A stretch of 64,000 nucleotides of DNA from Castor canadensis. Lineage: Eukaryota; Chordata; Mammalia; Rodentia; Castoridae. Position 1 is the stretch's first letter; every line of letters starts with the position of its first letter. The stretch lies in contig NC_133390.1 of NCBI RefSeq assembly GCF_047511655.1, positions 167,792,083-167,856,082 on the forward strand, given 5' to 3'. The position numbers and the translations under genes are program-made. Below, piece after piece: positions 55,101 to 64,000 of the stretch. A model generated the notes under the pieces. It did no database searches, was not told the DNA's origin, and saw only the letters and a list, made by a program, of their open reading frames with translations.

Positions 55101-56384
55101 CAACGTTACATAGCCAATAATGGTGGAGTTAGGATTCAAACTCAAGGCTGACTCTAAAACCTAGCCTCTTAAATAAGATGTTTTCTTCTTATTTAAAAAG
55201 TGGGACCCTTAAAGGCTCTGGGAATTCATAAGAGAGGACTCAAGGGACTTCAAGCAGAGAATCTCTGCTTTTTGTTAATCTTTGCACTGAAACCACGTGA
55301 AAAGAATTTTTATATGAAGGATTCAGTTTGGACATTATTACATTTATGCCATGAAGGTCTCAGCTGTGAGTTAGAGGAGATGAAAGCTGAGAAAATGCCC
55401 CTGAATTTGATCACCCTGGTATAGGAAATCAGATCTCTTTGGTTGTTAGCAACAGAAACCAGTTCTGATGATTGTAAGCAGAGAAGGTATCAAAGGAAAA
55501 ACCATGATGAAAACAGCATTGAAAGAGCTTTTCAAAATTGAGTTGGGAGGCCATTAGAAAGCAGGACCTAGACTTCGCCTAGGAATGTGAACTTTGGCCA
55601 CTCTGTCCTTCCGACCACAGGCATACATAGGAAAGATGATTGCTTTGAGCCCAGAGGCTCCAGATGTATATCAACAGTTACCGGGCTCTTGCGTTATGAG
55701 CATTTTTACCAAGCATTCTTTTCTTTCTCTGTCACGGATCACAGAGCCCCTGTCATTCTGCACCTGTTCTTTTTCAATTTCAACAGAAGAGTCCTACAAA
55801 GGACTTTCTCTTTGTATTGCTTGCCCTTGTAAGCCCCCATCTTCCTCTGCCTTTCCTGGAACATGGATGCAGAGCTCTCTGCACCTCTGTCTCCTGGATT
55901 GCTATTCCTAATATCCCAAATCCTTTCACTTTTTCAGTCTCTGAGTTTGAATTGATTGACAAAGGATTTATAAAAATGGTGTGGAGATATAGGGAGTCTA
56001 TTCTTCCTTCCCAATGTATCTTTAATTGGCAGGGATGAATTCTATTGCTGGCAATCAATGACACTAACTGATTTGGTTTAGCTCACAGAACTGAAGGGAC
56101 AGCTAAATGAACACAGCTTGGAAAGGATGGGAATGTAGGTAGAATGGAGGTCTTCTCAGAGCATCTCTGAGGGAGCTCAGGTCTTTGGTCATTTGTTGTT
56201 CAAGAGAAAAATCCCAAGGACAGCATCTGGTTAGCAACTCTGTCTAGTGGTAAAGCAGGCACTTTGACAGATCTTCCATCCCACCTGTCCTGGTATAGGA
56301 AGAGTCAAACCAAAATAAGGTGCTTTATCAAAAAAAAAATAGATAAACCAATTGTAGGTAACCAAACAAAACAGCCAGTACACT

Positions 56385-56386
<2 letters not shown>
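52106..56386. other. Intergenic, old repeats and MIRs, no gene
   Basis: About 52800-54330 is largely the recurrent purine-rich old repeat. MIR-like pieces lie at about 54740-54880 and 54975-55160. Open frames reach 140 codons but match nothing I know. Confidence 0.4.

Positions 56387-56444
<58 letters not shown>
56387..56444. repeat. (GA)n microsatellite
   Basis: About 56 bases of pure GA. It produces artificial Ser-Leu repeat frames on the other strand. Confidence 0.95.
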
Positions 56445-56447
<3 letters not shown>

Positions 56448-56733
56448 CCATAAATGAAAGGAAGTTCGATTGGATCCAATAGTTCAAGAGGACAAAGCTC
56501 CATTGCCATTATAGACACTCTGTTCATTACTGGGAATTTCTTGAATTTTCACCATTAACTTGTTTACAGTCACTTTAGAATAGGCATGTCTACAGGTGAC
56601 TAACATCACTTTCCATTATAAACCTTTCCTTTGTTCCTTTCAATTTCCTTTCTCTTTTTTTCTTGATAAAGATTACTTCATATTCATGAAGTCATGTTCA
56701 AATTTTTGGATATGTCATCTATTCTTACCTCAG

Positions 56734-56737
<4 letters not shown>

Positions 56738-56764
<27 letters not shown>
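56738..56764. repeat. (GT)n microsatellite
   Basis: A short pure GT run. Confidence 0.9.
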
Positions 56765-56825
56765 CTATGTAATATTGAAATAACTGGAACCACATGAGCA
56801 AAAGATTGGTAAGTATCTTCCTTCT

Positions 56826-57088
56826 TATTTTTTTTTGACAGTACTGGAGTTTTAATTCAGGTCTTCGACAACACCCTACACCACTTGAGCCATGCCTCCA
56901 GCCCAATACTTCTATTTTCTTTTTTCTTCCTTTCTTTTTTTTTTCTTTTTTTCCTTTCTTTTTTTTTTTTTTTTCAGCTTCCTTGTGAAGGTATTTCTTT
57001 CGTTCTTTGTTTTTTTGGCAGTTTGAGGTCAGGGCTCCATGCTTGTGAGGCAGGCACTCTACCTTTTGAGTCACTCCTCTAGCCCTTC
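56826..57088 (-). repeat. Two antisense ID-like SINE halves around a pyrimidine tract
   Basis: The first is at about 56826-56908 (GACAGTACTGGAGTTTTAAT). A CT/T-rich tract follows at 56910-56978. The second is at about 57010-57088 (GGCAGTTTGAGGTCAGGGCT). The tract is probably the tail region of the second SINE. Confidence 0.65.
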
Positions 57089-57404
57089 CTTCTGACTTAT
57101 TGGCTGTGTTTCCTCCAGCAAGTCACTTTGCCAGCTGAATCACAGTTTCTTCATCTGTGAGAGTAGTATGACTGAATGCATAAGATTGTTAAATAAATAC
57201 GAGCTACCTTTCATTGAACACTTCCTACATGCCCACCTCACAGGCCACAAATTTAAATGCCCTCCAGGGACAGGTAGAGAGGCATTTCATGACTGGAAAT
57301 AGTTGGGGGTGGGGCATGAGAAGCAATAAGGAGTGGTCGGGATTATGGGAAATGAAAGGGAATACATCTTTCATAAAAAGATAGCAACTCTTCTTAGCTC
57401 TAGG

Positions 57405-57545
57405 TCACAGCTTTCAAAGCATGATCTCTAGATCTGTAGCATCGGCATCCCCTAGAATCCTGTTAGAAATGCATGTTCTGAGGTTCTACCCCAGACCTGT
57501 GTTCTAACAGTTCCTCCATATGATTCTGATGCAAACTCAGTTGTT
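57405..57545 (+). mobile_element. MER5A-type hAT DNA transposon remnant
   Basis: It carries the MER5A middle: TCCTGTTAGAAATGCATGTT, then GGTTCTACCCCAGACCTGTG and GATTCTGATGCAAACTCAG. Confidence 0.6.
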
Positions 57546-58555
57546 TTGAGTCCCATGCTCTTGCTGATAATTGCAGGAGTGTGCTGAGATCTTGTACTTT
57601 TTCTAAGAGATGCCAGAGACTTATTTTTATGGGAAAATCCCACTTTTAAATTTTGGCAAATAAAAATGTACCACGTGGGCCAATAATATATGTGTTCCAG
57701 CTGAACTTATAGCCTCTGATGTATGCTGTTCCCTTTAATTCTTATGATAATCCTACAAGATGTTATGATCATGCCCGCAAATGGGAAGTGCTTCAAATCA
57801 CAGCCAGGAAGTGACTAACACCTGATTTGGAGCCTGATGCGTTTGGTTCTAAAGCCTCTGCTCTTTCAATTTATGCATAAGGAAAACACATGACTGCCTA
57901 GCACAGAGTCCGGCACCACAAAAGCTGAAACTTTCTACTCCATCTTTCTACCCCCCCCCCCACACCGGGAACCTCATACCAATCTGCATTATAAGGAGAC
58001 AGAGTCAATCATCAGGAGAGCCCGTGAGGAGCTGGGAGGGTAATGCTGGGCAGCCTGGTCAGGAGGAGCTGGACAAGTCCCAGAAGAAAGCTGTGGGCAA
58101 CAGAGCCCAGGGCTGAATGTTCAGTAGCCAGTTGGTCTACAGGCTAGAACCAGTGTCATCCGTGTGCCCTGGGGTTCTGAAGCCTGCCCTGGGCTGTGTC
58201 CCCACCTGTGCTCTTGCCCTCATTGTTAACTTTCTCTGAGCTTAGAGTAAATATGCCTGGTCCCTCCCAACAACGGCATGTCTCCAGTCCCCAAGGTAAG
58301 CATGGGAAACTTGGGGAGACATTATCAGACTCTTTACCAACATTCATCGTGAGGACAGTGCTGGACGCACTCACATCCCTCGCCTGTCACCCCAATTTCC
58401 ACTGCCCCAGGCCTCCTCTAACCTCCAGCCACAAAGACTCCCTGGAGCTTGCAAAACCTAAGATCACTGGAGCCAGAAGAATGTTTGCAGGCATTTCTTG
58501 TCTAACTCCCTCGGTAGCTATTTAGGCCACCCCAGATTCTAAAGCTAGATATACA

Positions 58556-58846
58556 TAGTCGTCCTCCAATATCTGCAGGGGATTGGTTCCAGGACCTCTC
58601 TGAGTATCAAAACCCACAAAAGTTCAGTCCCTTCTCCCATATACTTAAAATCACGTGTGGATTATTTACAATAACTAATACAATGCAAATCTATGTATAA
58701 ATAACTGTATAGTGTATTATTTAGGGAATAATGATAGGAACCAACATTTGTACATGTTCAGTACAGATGTAATTTTTTCCACTTTCCATCTGAGGTTAGT
58801 TGAATCCAAGAATGTAGAACCCCTGGATGTGGAGGGTCACTGGGTT
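58556..58846 (-). mobile_element. Tigger/MER2-type (pogo) DNA transposon remnant
   Basis: The left end reads CCTCCAATATCTGCAGGGGA and the right end reads as its inverted counterpart (CCCCTGGATGTGGAGGGTCA). In between are the family's ATTATTTAGGGAATAATGAT and TACATGTTCAGTACAGATG parts. It is a short non-autonomous copy with no transposase. Confidence 0.7.
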
Positions 58847-59950
58847 TATACATCTCTTTAGTAACATAGACACTTATTTATTGGGCAATCATGGCCATTT
58901 ATGTACTTATTACCTGCCATGCCTGTGGTTCTTATGCCAATCAGTGTGGAGTTACCCACCAGGATATATATCTGTTCCATAGCAGGAATATTACATTCAT
59001 ATTCTCAATGATGTTTTACATACTTATCACTCTTATATAGACAACTCTTATATAGTCCTGGAAGAGGGAAATGATTCATTCATGGCCCCTCAGTTGGGAA
59101 GTGGTGGAGGTGAGAATCATATATAGACCCTGTCACCTGCAATCTAGAGCTCACCAGCTCCTTTTGATTACTTTCACTATTCCACAGGTCTCCCCCTACA
59201 TATGTCACACAGGCACTCAGAAAATATTCATGATGGAGTGGAGAAAACAAGGCCCTGGAGCAAGAGATGCATAGTTCAGAACCCTGCCTATACAGCTTTG
59301 CATGAAACCTTGGGGAGGAGGGGCCCAAACCTCTGACTGTCCAGTTTGTTTGTCATATACAGTCATAACTCTAGTCATAGGCTGCTGGAAAGATTCCAGG
59401 CGACCAGTAGCACAGAGCCCAACACTCAGCCCCTACAAGGTGTGGTGTGAAGAGGCAGAAAGACACACCTAGATGGCTGGAAACTGTTTGCATTGCCTGT
59501 TTCTTGTCAAATGGGTTCACTTGTTAATAACATGCTATAGCCACTACATACATGTGTAGCCACTAGTATGTGCCTGCATCACCACACCAGCCTCTCACCC
59601 CTAATCCCTGATGGGGATTTGCACTCTGATCCAACTGACCCCAAGTCCCACCACTTAATCCTCAGGGTCTATTGCCTCCCTGTGGCCTTGCCCTTTCCTG
59701 CTCAACCCTAGATCCCAGAAGTTCCAGAGAGGACCCCAGACTCTTGAAATGGAGCCCAGGAGTCCTGGGCCTGGGCCCTCCCTTCCTGCTGCCTTGCCCT
59801 TAGGCCCCAGGAGGAAGGAAGAGAGGGAGGAGTGGACAAGGGTCCGGCTGCAGCTGGTTGAGCTGCTCCCCTCCTGGAAGCTTCTTTGGTTCCTGGTTCC
59901 CACTGGGGCCAAGAGTGACACTTGATCCCAGGGGATTGTGAAATGGCTGG
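58847..59950. other. Upstream flank of WFDC2, no element recognised
   Basis: A small direct repeat CTCTTATATAG occurs twice at about 59031-59056. No other signal was identified. Confidence 0.4.
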
Positions 59951-59959
59951 AGGTGGCAG

Positions 59960-60144
59960 GGCGCCCGCGCTGCCCGCTGGACTTTCTATTCCCCCCCCCT
60001 CCCCACGCCCCTGCCCCCGCCTGTCCTTCCCCTCCTCCCGCACCCTTCACTCGGCCCCGCCCCTACCCCCCGCCCTCCCGCGCGGGGTTAAATCCCCCCA
60101 CTCCCGCTATAGTTCACACCCGCACCCAGCCACAGCGCAGCACC
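59960..60144 (+). promoter_or_regulatory. WFDC2: WFDC2 promoter, GC-box rich with a TATA-like element
   Basis: A C-rich stretch with GC boxes (CCCCGCCCC at about 60055) precedes a TTAAAT element at 60088-60093. This lies about 25-30 bases before the likely start near 60115-60120, giving a short 5' UTR of about 25-30 bases. Regulation by specific factors cannot be read reliably from motifs. Confidence 0.55.
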
Positions 60145-63100
60145 ATGCCTGTCGGTATCGGTCGCTTCTGCCTGCTGGCCTCAGCCTTCCTCCTTGGGGT
60201 GCTGCTACTTGACCTCCCCGCAGCCACAGGTGAGTGGGACAGGTAGAGGCCGGGCGCCCAGAAGGGCTGAGCCACCAGCGCAGGCCAGAGCTAGGCACAG
60301 GTGTAGCCCTCTGAGGCTGGAGAAGTGGACATTCCTGGGGCAAAAAGGGGAAGATGCTTGAAAATTAAAATTTGTGGACCCCCCCCCCGAGGCCTACAGC
60401 TAATGACCCTTGAAACTTAGGGTGTGGGGTCCAGCGTACTGGTGGTGGGGAGACAACTGAGGGGAGTGGGTTCTTGCTGTAGGCGGAGTCTGGCTGCAAT
60501 GCAGTGGGCATCTGCCTAGATGTCCCCTGAGGGTCCCCTGAGCACTGCCACGTGAGGGCTCTGAAGTCAACTCTTGTACTCCCAGGTGTTGGAGACCTAG
60601 CCAGGAGGTGGGACCAACCGTTTTTTTTTATTCATATGTGCATACAATGTTGTTTGGATCATTTCTCCCCCCTCCCCCCGCCCCCTCCCTCTCCCCCCTA
60701 CCCCAACTGGGGGTTTTAAGGAGACCCTTAAAGCCAGAGAGTGAGCATTCCTTGGAGTCGAGAATTGAGGCCCTTGGAGCAGAAGGTGGGCATCATCTGG
60801 GATTGGAGCTCGCCCTCCCCCGCCTCTCACAGTCCGCTTGTCCCCATCCACTTCCAGGCACAGAAGCAAAGAAATCCGGCGTGTGTCCTGAGCTCCAGGC
60901 GGATCCAAACTGCACGAAGGAGTGCGTCTCGGACAGCGACTGCGCGGACACCCGAAAGTGCTGCCAGGCTGGCTGCAGCACCCTGTGCTCGGTGCCCAAT
61001 GGTAACCCCGCGGCGACCTGGCGGGAACCGGGCGGGCCGAGAGGGCTGGAGAGGAGGGAGTGTCCGGGCTCAGGGAAGAAGGGCGCCCCTAGAATCAGGG
61101 ACCTCGGGAAGATCTAGGCGGATGAAACTAGATCCGCCTGTGTCCTCCCTCGCGTGGGCTCGGGGGAGACAAAGGCGTCACTCAGGTGAGGCCGAGGGAG
61201 GAGGTCCCCCACCCCTGGCTGGACTCGATTCTGTGGTGCATGACGGGCTTCCGGGCACGCACAGCAGGACATTGTTCCGGGCAGCCTGGGGATCCAGGGC
61301 GCAGCTTCCTTCCCGGGCGAGCTGAAGACCGCGGGGAATCCCGTGCTGGTCTCCGAGCTGCCTCTCAAGGCCTAAGCGCTCAGGCTACTCAGAGTCCCTC
61401 CCTTGCAGGAGAGCCTGGCCTGGTAGGACAACTCAGATTCCTACCCGCCCTGGCCGCAAAGGACTTTGCAGATTTAGAGAAAGCCTTAAGTCTGTAGAAG
61501 TGAGCAGCAGAGAATGACTTGTTCTTGCCCAAGGTCACACCGCCATCCCGTGGCTGGCTGAGGTTCTGTTTTACACTTTGCCACTTACTGGCTAAATGGT
61601 TTGAAGAAAGTCAGGATCCCTCTCTGGGCACCTCATCCTCCCTTGTTATCTTTAAAACTGTCTCTCTCACCATGAGGATGGAGAGAGCTGGAGGCACCCT
61701 CAGGGGCTTGCTGGAGGTCAAGTCCACCTGGCTGTGGACTCTGATCAGGGAAGGAAAGGGTCTTAGGTGGAATCCAATTGAGGATGAGAGGCAGGGATAA
61801 TGGGGAGGGGTGTGAGAGACCAGAGTACTGGTTCATTCAGAATACTGCCTGCCATTTTCCTCTTTGTTGTTTCCTCCAAAGAAGCCAGCAAGGGGCTGGG
61901 AGTGTCTGTAATGACCAGATACCAGGAGTAGGGAGTTGGGAAGTGGAGAGAGGACTTGCCCATCAGGAGCAGCTTCTGGGTGTAGAGGACCCTAAATGTG
62001 GACCTGAAAGAAAAGGACCAGAAGCAAGATGAAGCTGGAGAGAGAAAACCAGAGGCAGACTGACAGACAGGACAGGGGAGGGACAAAAGGAGTCAGCACT
62101 GTCAGGTGGATGAAGTTCTTCCCTTGTCTCTGATGGACAGATTGAGGCAGGAAAGGGGACAGGCCAGAAGTTCCCTGAACCAGGGCCTAGCTTGAAGGTT
62201 TGACTCCTTGCTCTGCTGTTTCCTGGGTGTGCACTGCTGCACTGGTTGCTTTATCTCTGGGAACCTTTGCTTTCTTGTCTGCAAAGTGGGAATGGTACTC
62301 GCAAGCTTGAGGATTGACATGAGGGCTAAGTGAAATGGTATGTGGGAAGTGTCTCTTTAGTCTGTTAGTAAACAGCTCCGTTTCTCCCCAGGAGCTTCTG
62401 CCTTTCTCAAGGCAAGGGATTTCTTTCCACAGGAAGTTAGAACTCTGTCAGTCATTCTCATGGTCCTTTGCAGCTAATCCAGTTCTCCGCCTCTGTTTTG
62501 ATTTCACTGGGCCTGGCTTCCCTCTCCCCAGAAAGTGGAGCATGGTGTGTGTCTGTGCGTGCGTCCGTGCATGTGTGTCTGTGTTGGTGAAGGGGCGTGG
62601 TTTTGATCTGTGCATGAGTGTGCATGGGGGGTGAGCATGTCTGGAGGGCCATGGTGCTGAGTAGCTGGGGGCGAGCCTACAGGAGTGAGTGAAGGCAATA
62701 TTTTGAGTCTGTAACCCCTCACACGTACAATGCCCTTTAGAGTACACGAAGCAGCATAGTACTTGGTGTCCAGTGCACAGATTTTGGAATCAAATTTCTT
62801 GCCATTCCAATCTTGCCTCCATCCTGATGGCCTTAGACAAAGTACTTAACCTGTCAGTGCCTCAGTTTCCTCCTCTGTGACATGAGCAAATATTAACAGA
62901 CCCCTCTCCTATTTTAAGGTCATTGGGAGAATTAGATGAGCGCTTAGAATAACACTTGAACCATAGCAGGAGCTAAGTAAGGGTTCACTGCTAGCTACAA
63001 CTGCTCATTATAACTACGAGGTAATTTGCTCTTTGGGGGAGAAATAATAGACGTCTGCTTCCATTGCTTTTGCAACAACCCCATGATGTCAGGTGACATT

Positions 63101-63541
63101 GATTCTATGTGACATTGGCATCTGAAGACTATCAGGATCTGGGAAGTTTCTGACCCTAGGCCATAATGTTAGAAAATGGCAGAGCTGGGACTCAAACTGA
63201 GGTCTTATGACTCCAAAGCCATCTGGGAGCAGGAGAGGAGGAATTTGCAGACAATCTTTTCAGAACTCCTGAGATCAGCTCAGGCAGGCAGCTTGGCTGG
63301 TGGGAAACCAGCACAGGGGTAGTGGGAGGTCATGATTTGCATTCCAGCTCCCTGCATATCCTCAGTCTATCTCCTCTACTCCTTTTTCTACCCAGAAAAG
63401 GCAGGTACCTGCCCCAGTGTGGACTTTCCCCAGCTTGGCATCTGTGAGGACCAGTGTGAGATGGACAGTCAGTGTCCTGGCAAGATGAAGTGCTGCCGCA
63501 ATGGCTGTGGAAAAGTGTCCTGTGTTATACCCAACTTCTGA
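60145..63541 (+). CDS. WFDC2: WAP four-disulfide core domain protein 2 (HE4), 3 coding exons
   Basis: The exons are 60145-60229, 60858-61001 and 63396-63541, with GT/AG borders and phase 1 junctions. They join to 124 residues, the human length. The signal peptide ([20 protein letters not shown], cleaved near Thr28-Gly29) is followed by two WAP domains, one per exon. Domain 1 has cysteines at 38, 47, 51, 57, 63, 64, 68 and 72. Domain 2 has them at 82, 93, 97, 103, 109, 110, 114 and 119. All 16 are present. An N-glycosylation site (NCT) is at N46. HE4 is a secreted epithelial and epididymal protein. WAP domains often inhibit serine proteases, but a defined target for HE4 is not settled. Domain 2 is two residues shorter near its start than the human protein. 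The start has A at -3. A donor (GAG-GTAGGT) follows the stop codon, so a noncoding last exon should lie further downstream. Confidence 0.97.
60618..60710 (-). mobile_element. Short L1 3' tail, antisense, in WFDC2 intron 1
   Basis: A T run, then ATTCATATGTGCATACAATG and a C-rich segment. I recognise this as the end of a young L1 family seen in beaver-like genomes. Only the last ~90 bases are present. Confidence 0.6.
61002..63395. other. WFDC2 intron 2
   Basis: An intron of 2394 bases. The first ~350 bases are CpG-rich. A MIR-like element in reverse lies at about 62760-62990. A GT-rich patch lies at about 62545-62640. No other gene is seen. Confidence 0.5.
62760..62990 (-). repeat. MIR SINE, antisense
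   Basis: AAAGTACTTAACCTGTCAGT, then TGCCTCAGTTTCCTCCTCTG and a TTAAGGTCATTGGGAGAATT segment, which is the reversed MIR core. Confidence 0.7.
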
Positions 63542-63542
63542 G

Positions 63543-64000
63543 GTAGGTGGGGGTGGAGAAGGGGTGCACTGATGCCCAGGGGTGAAGATTGAAAAGGAGA
63601 GCTATGGCAAACTCACTGGTGCTCTGTCCATTTATTTGCAGCATCTGTCAATGCCATGTACTGTTCTGGGTGCCAGGGATGCTCCATGAATGAACAAATC
63701 AGATAGTGGGGTCAAAGGTCTAGTGGGAGATAAACAAAATAAACTATCAAGCAGATTTTATGTTATCTTACAGGGAGATAACAGAAAGGGGTTAAGAAGG
63801 AGGGAAAGGAGAGAAGGAGCCATGGGCATATCTTGGAGAGTGTTACAGGTAGAGGGAGCAGCAGGTATGAAGGCAGGAACATCCCTGGGCACTTCAGGAA
63901 GAGCTAGATGGCAGGAAACAAGTAAGCAGGAGAGAGTGATAAGAAGAGAGACAGGAGGTAAGTGGGGCTTGGGGCAGATAATTTGGGGCCATATAAGCTA
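63543..64000. other. WFDC2 downstream intron with old repeat
   Basis: After the donor at 63543 the sequence (about 63630 on) resembles the recurrent purine-rich old repeat. An acceptor-like TTATTTGCAG at 63641 lies in that repeat and is unlikely to be the true final exon. Confidence 0.4.

Noticed and set aside
56231-56527. Open frames with long Ser-Leu repeats
   Set aside because: They are translations of the (GA)n tract.

Overview
This is a mammalian nuclear locus. Three intron-containing protein genes lie on the + strand, spread through dense interspersed repeats. Their order (DBNDD2, PIGT, WFDC2) matches human chromosome 20q13.12, at the edge of the WFDC/Kunitz protease-inhibitor cluster. 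The organism is most likely a castorimorph rodent, probably a beaver. The evidence is many copies of a dimeric SINE (B1-like left half, degenerate ID right half), plain B1 and ID elements, and young L1 3' tails. The assignment rests on repeat style only and is moderate in strength.

Layout: 0.8-2.0 kb is a CpG-rich promoter region. 3.2-5.6 kb holds the three coding exons and 3' end of DBNDD2, a small acidic dysbindin-family protein. 5.6-11.2 kb is intergenic repeats, including an old L1 3' end with an ID inserted in it. 11.2-20.95 kb is PIGT in 12 coding exons. It joins to 578 residues with no break and encodes a subunit of the ER GPI-anchor transamidase. 21-60 kb is a gene-poor interval with L2, MIR, SINEs, a class I ERV fossil (24.5-27.2 kb), L1 pieces, MaLR-type LTR fossils, a TPT1 processed pseudogene, a MER5A and a Tigger/MER2-like DNA transposon. 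60.1-63.54 kb carries the WFDC2 (HE4) coding exons, which join to a 124-residue secreted protein with two WAP domains. The last, noncoding WFDC2 exon probably lies beyond the window.

Most notable is an exon-like segment at 40.10-40.30 kb, between PIGT and WFDC2. It has the six-cysteine pattern of a Kunitz/BPTI inhibitor domain, sits between good splice sites and has phase 1-1 boundaries, but one base is missing inside the domain. It looks like a decayed or unannotated Kunitz gene at the edge of the inhibitor cluster. A GC-rich, CpG-containing block at 35.3-36.1 kb has no recognisable gene but carries a strong CTCF-like motif. It may be a boundary between the housekeeping genes and the tissue-restricted inhibitor genes.

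The three genes share no pathway: DBNDD2 is linked to casein kinase 1, PIGT works in GPI anchoring, and WFDC2 is a secreted epithelial inhibitor-like protein. I found no CRISPR array, bacterial system, functional RNA gene or new multigene system. ID elements resemble tRNA because they descend from one.
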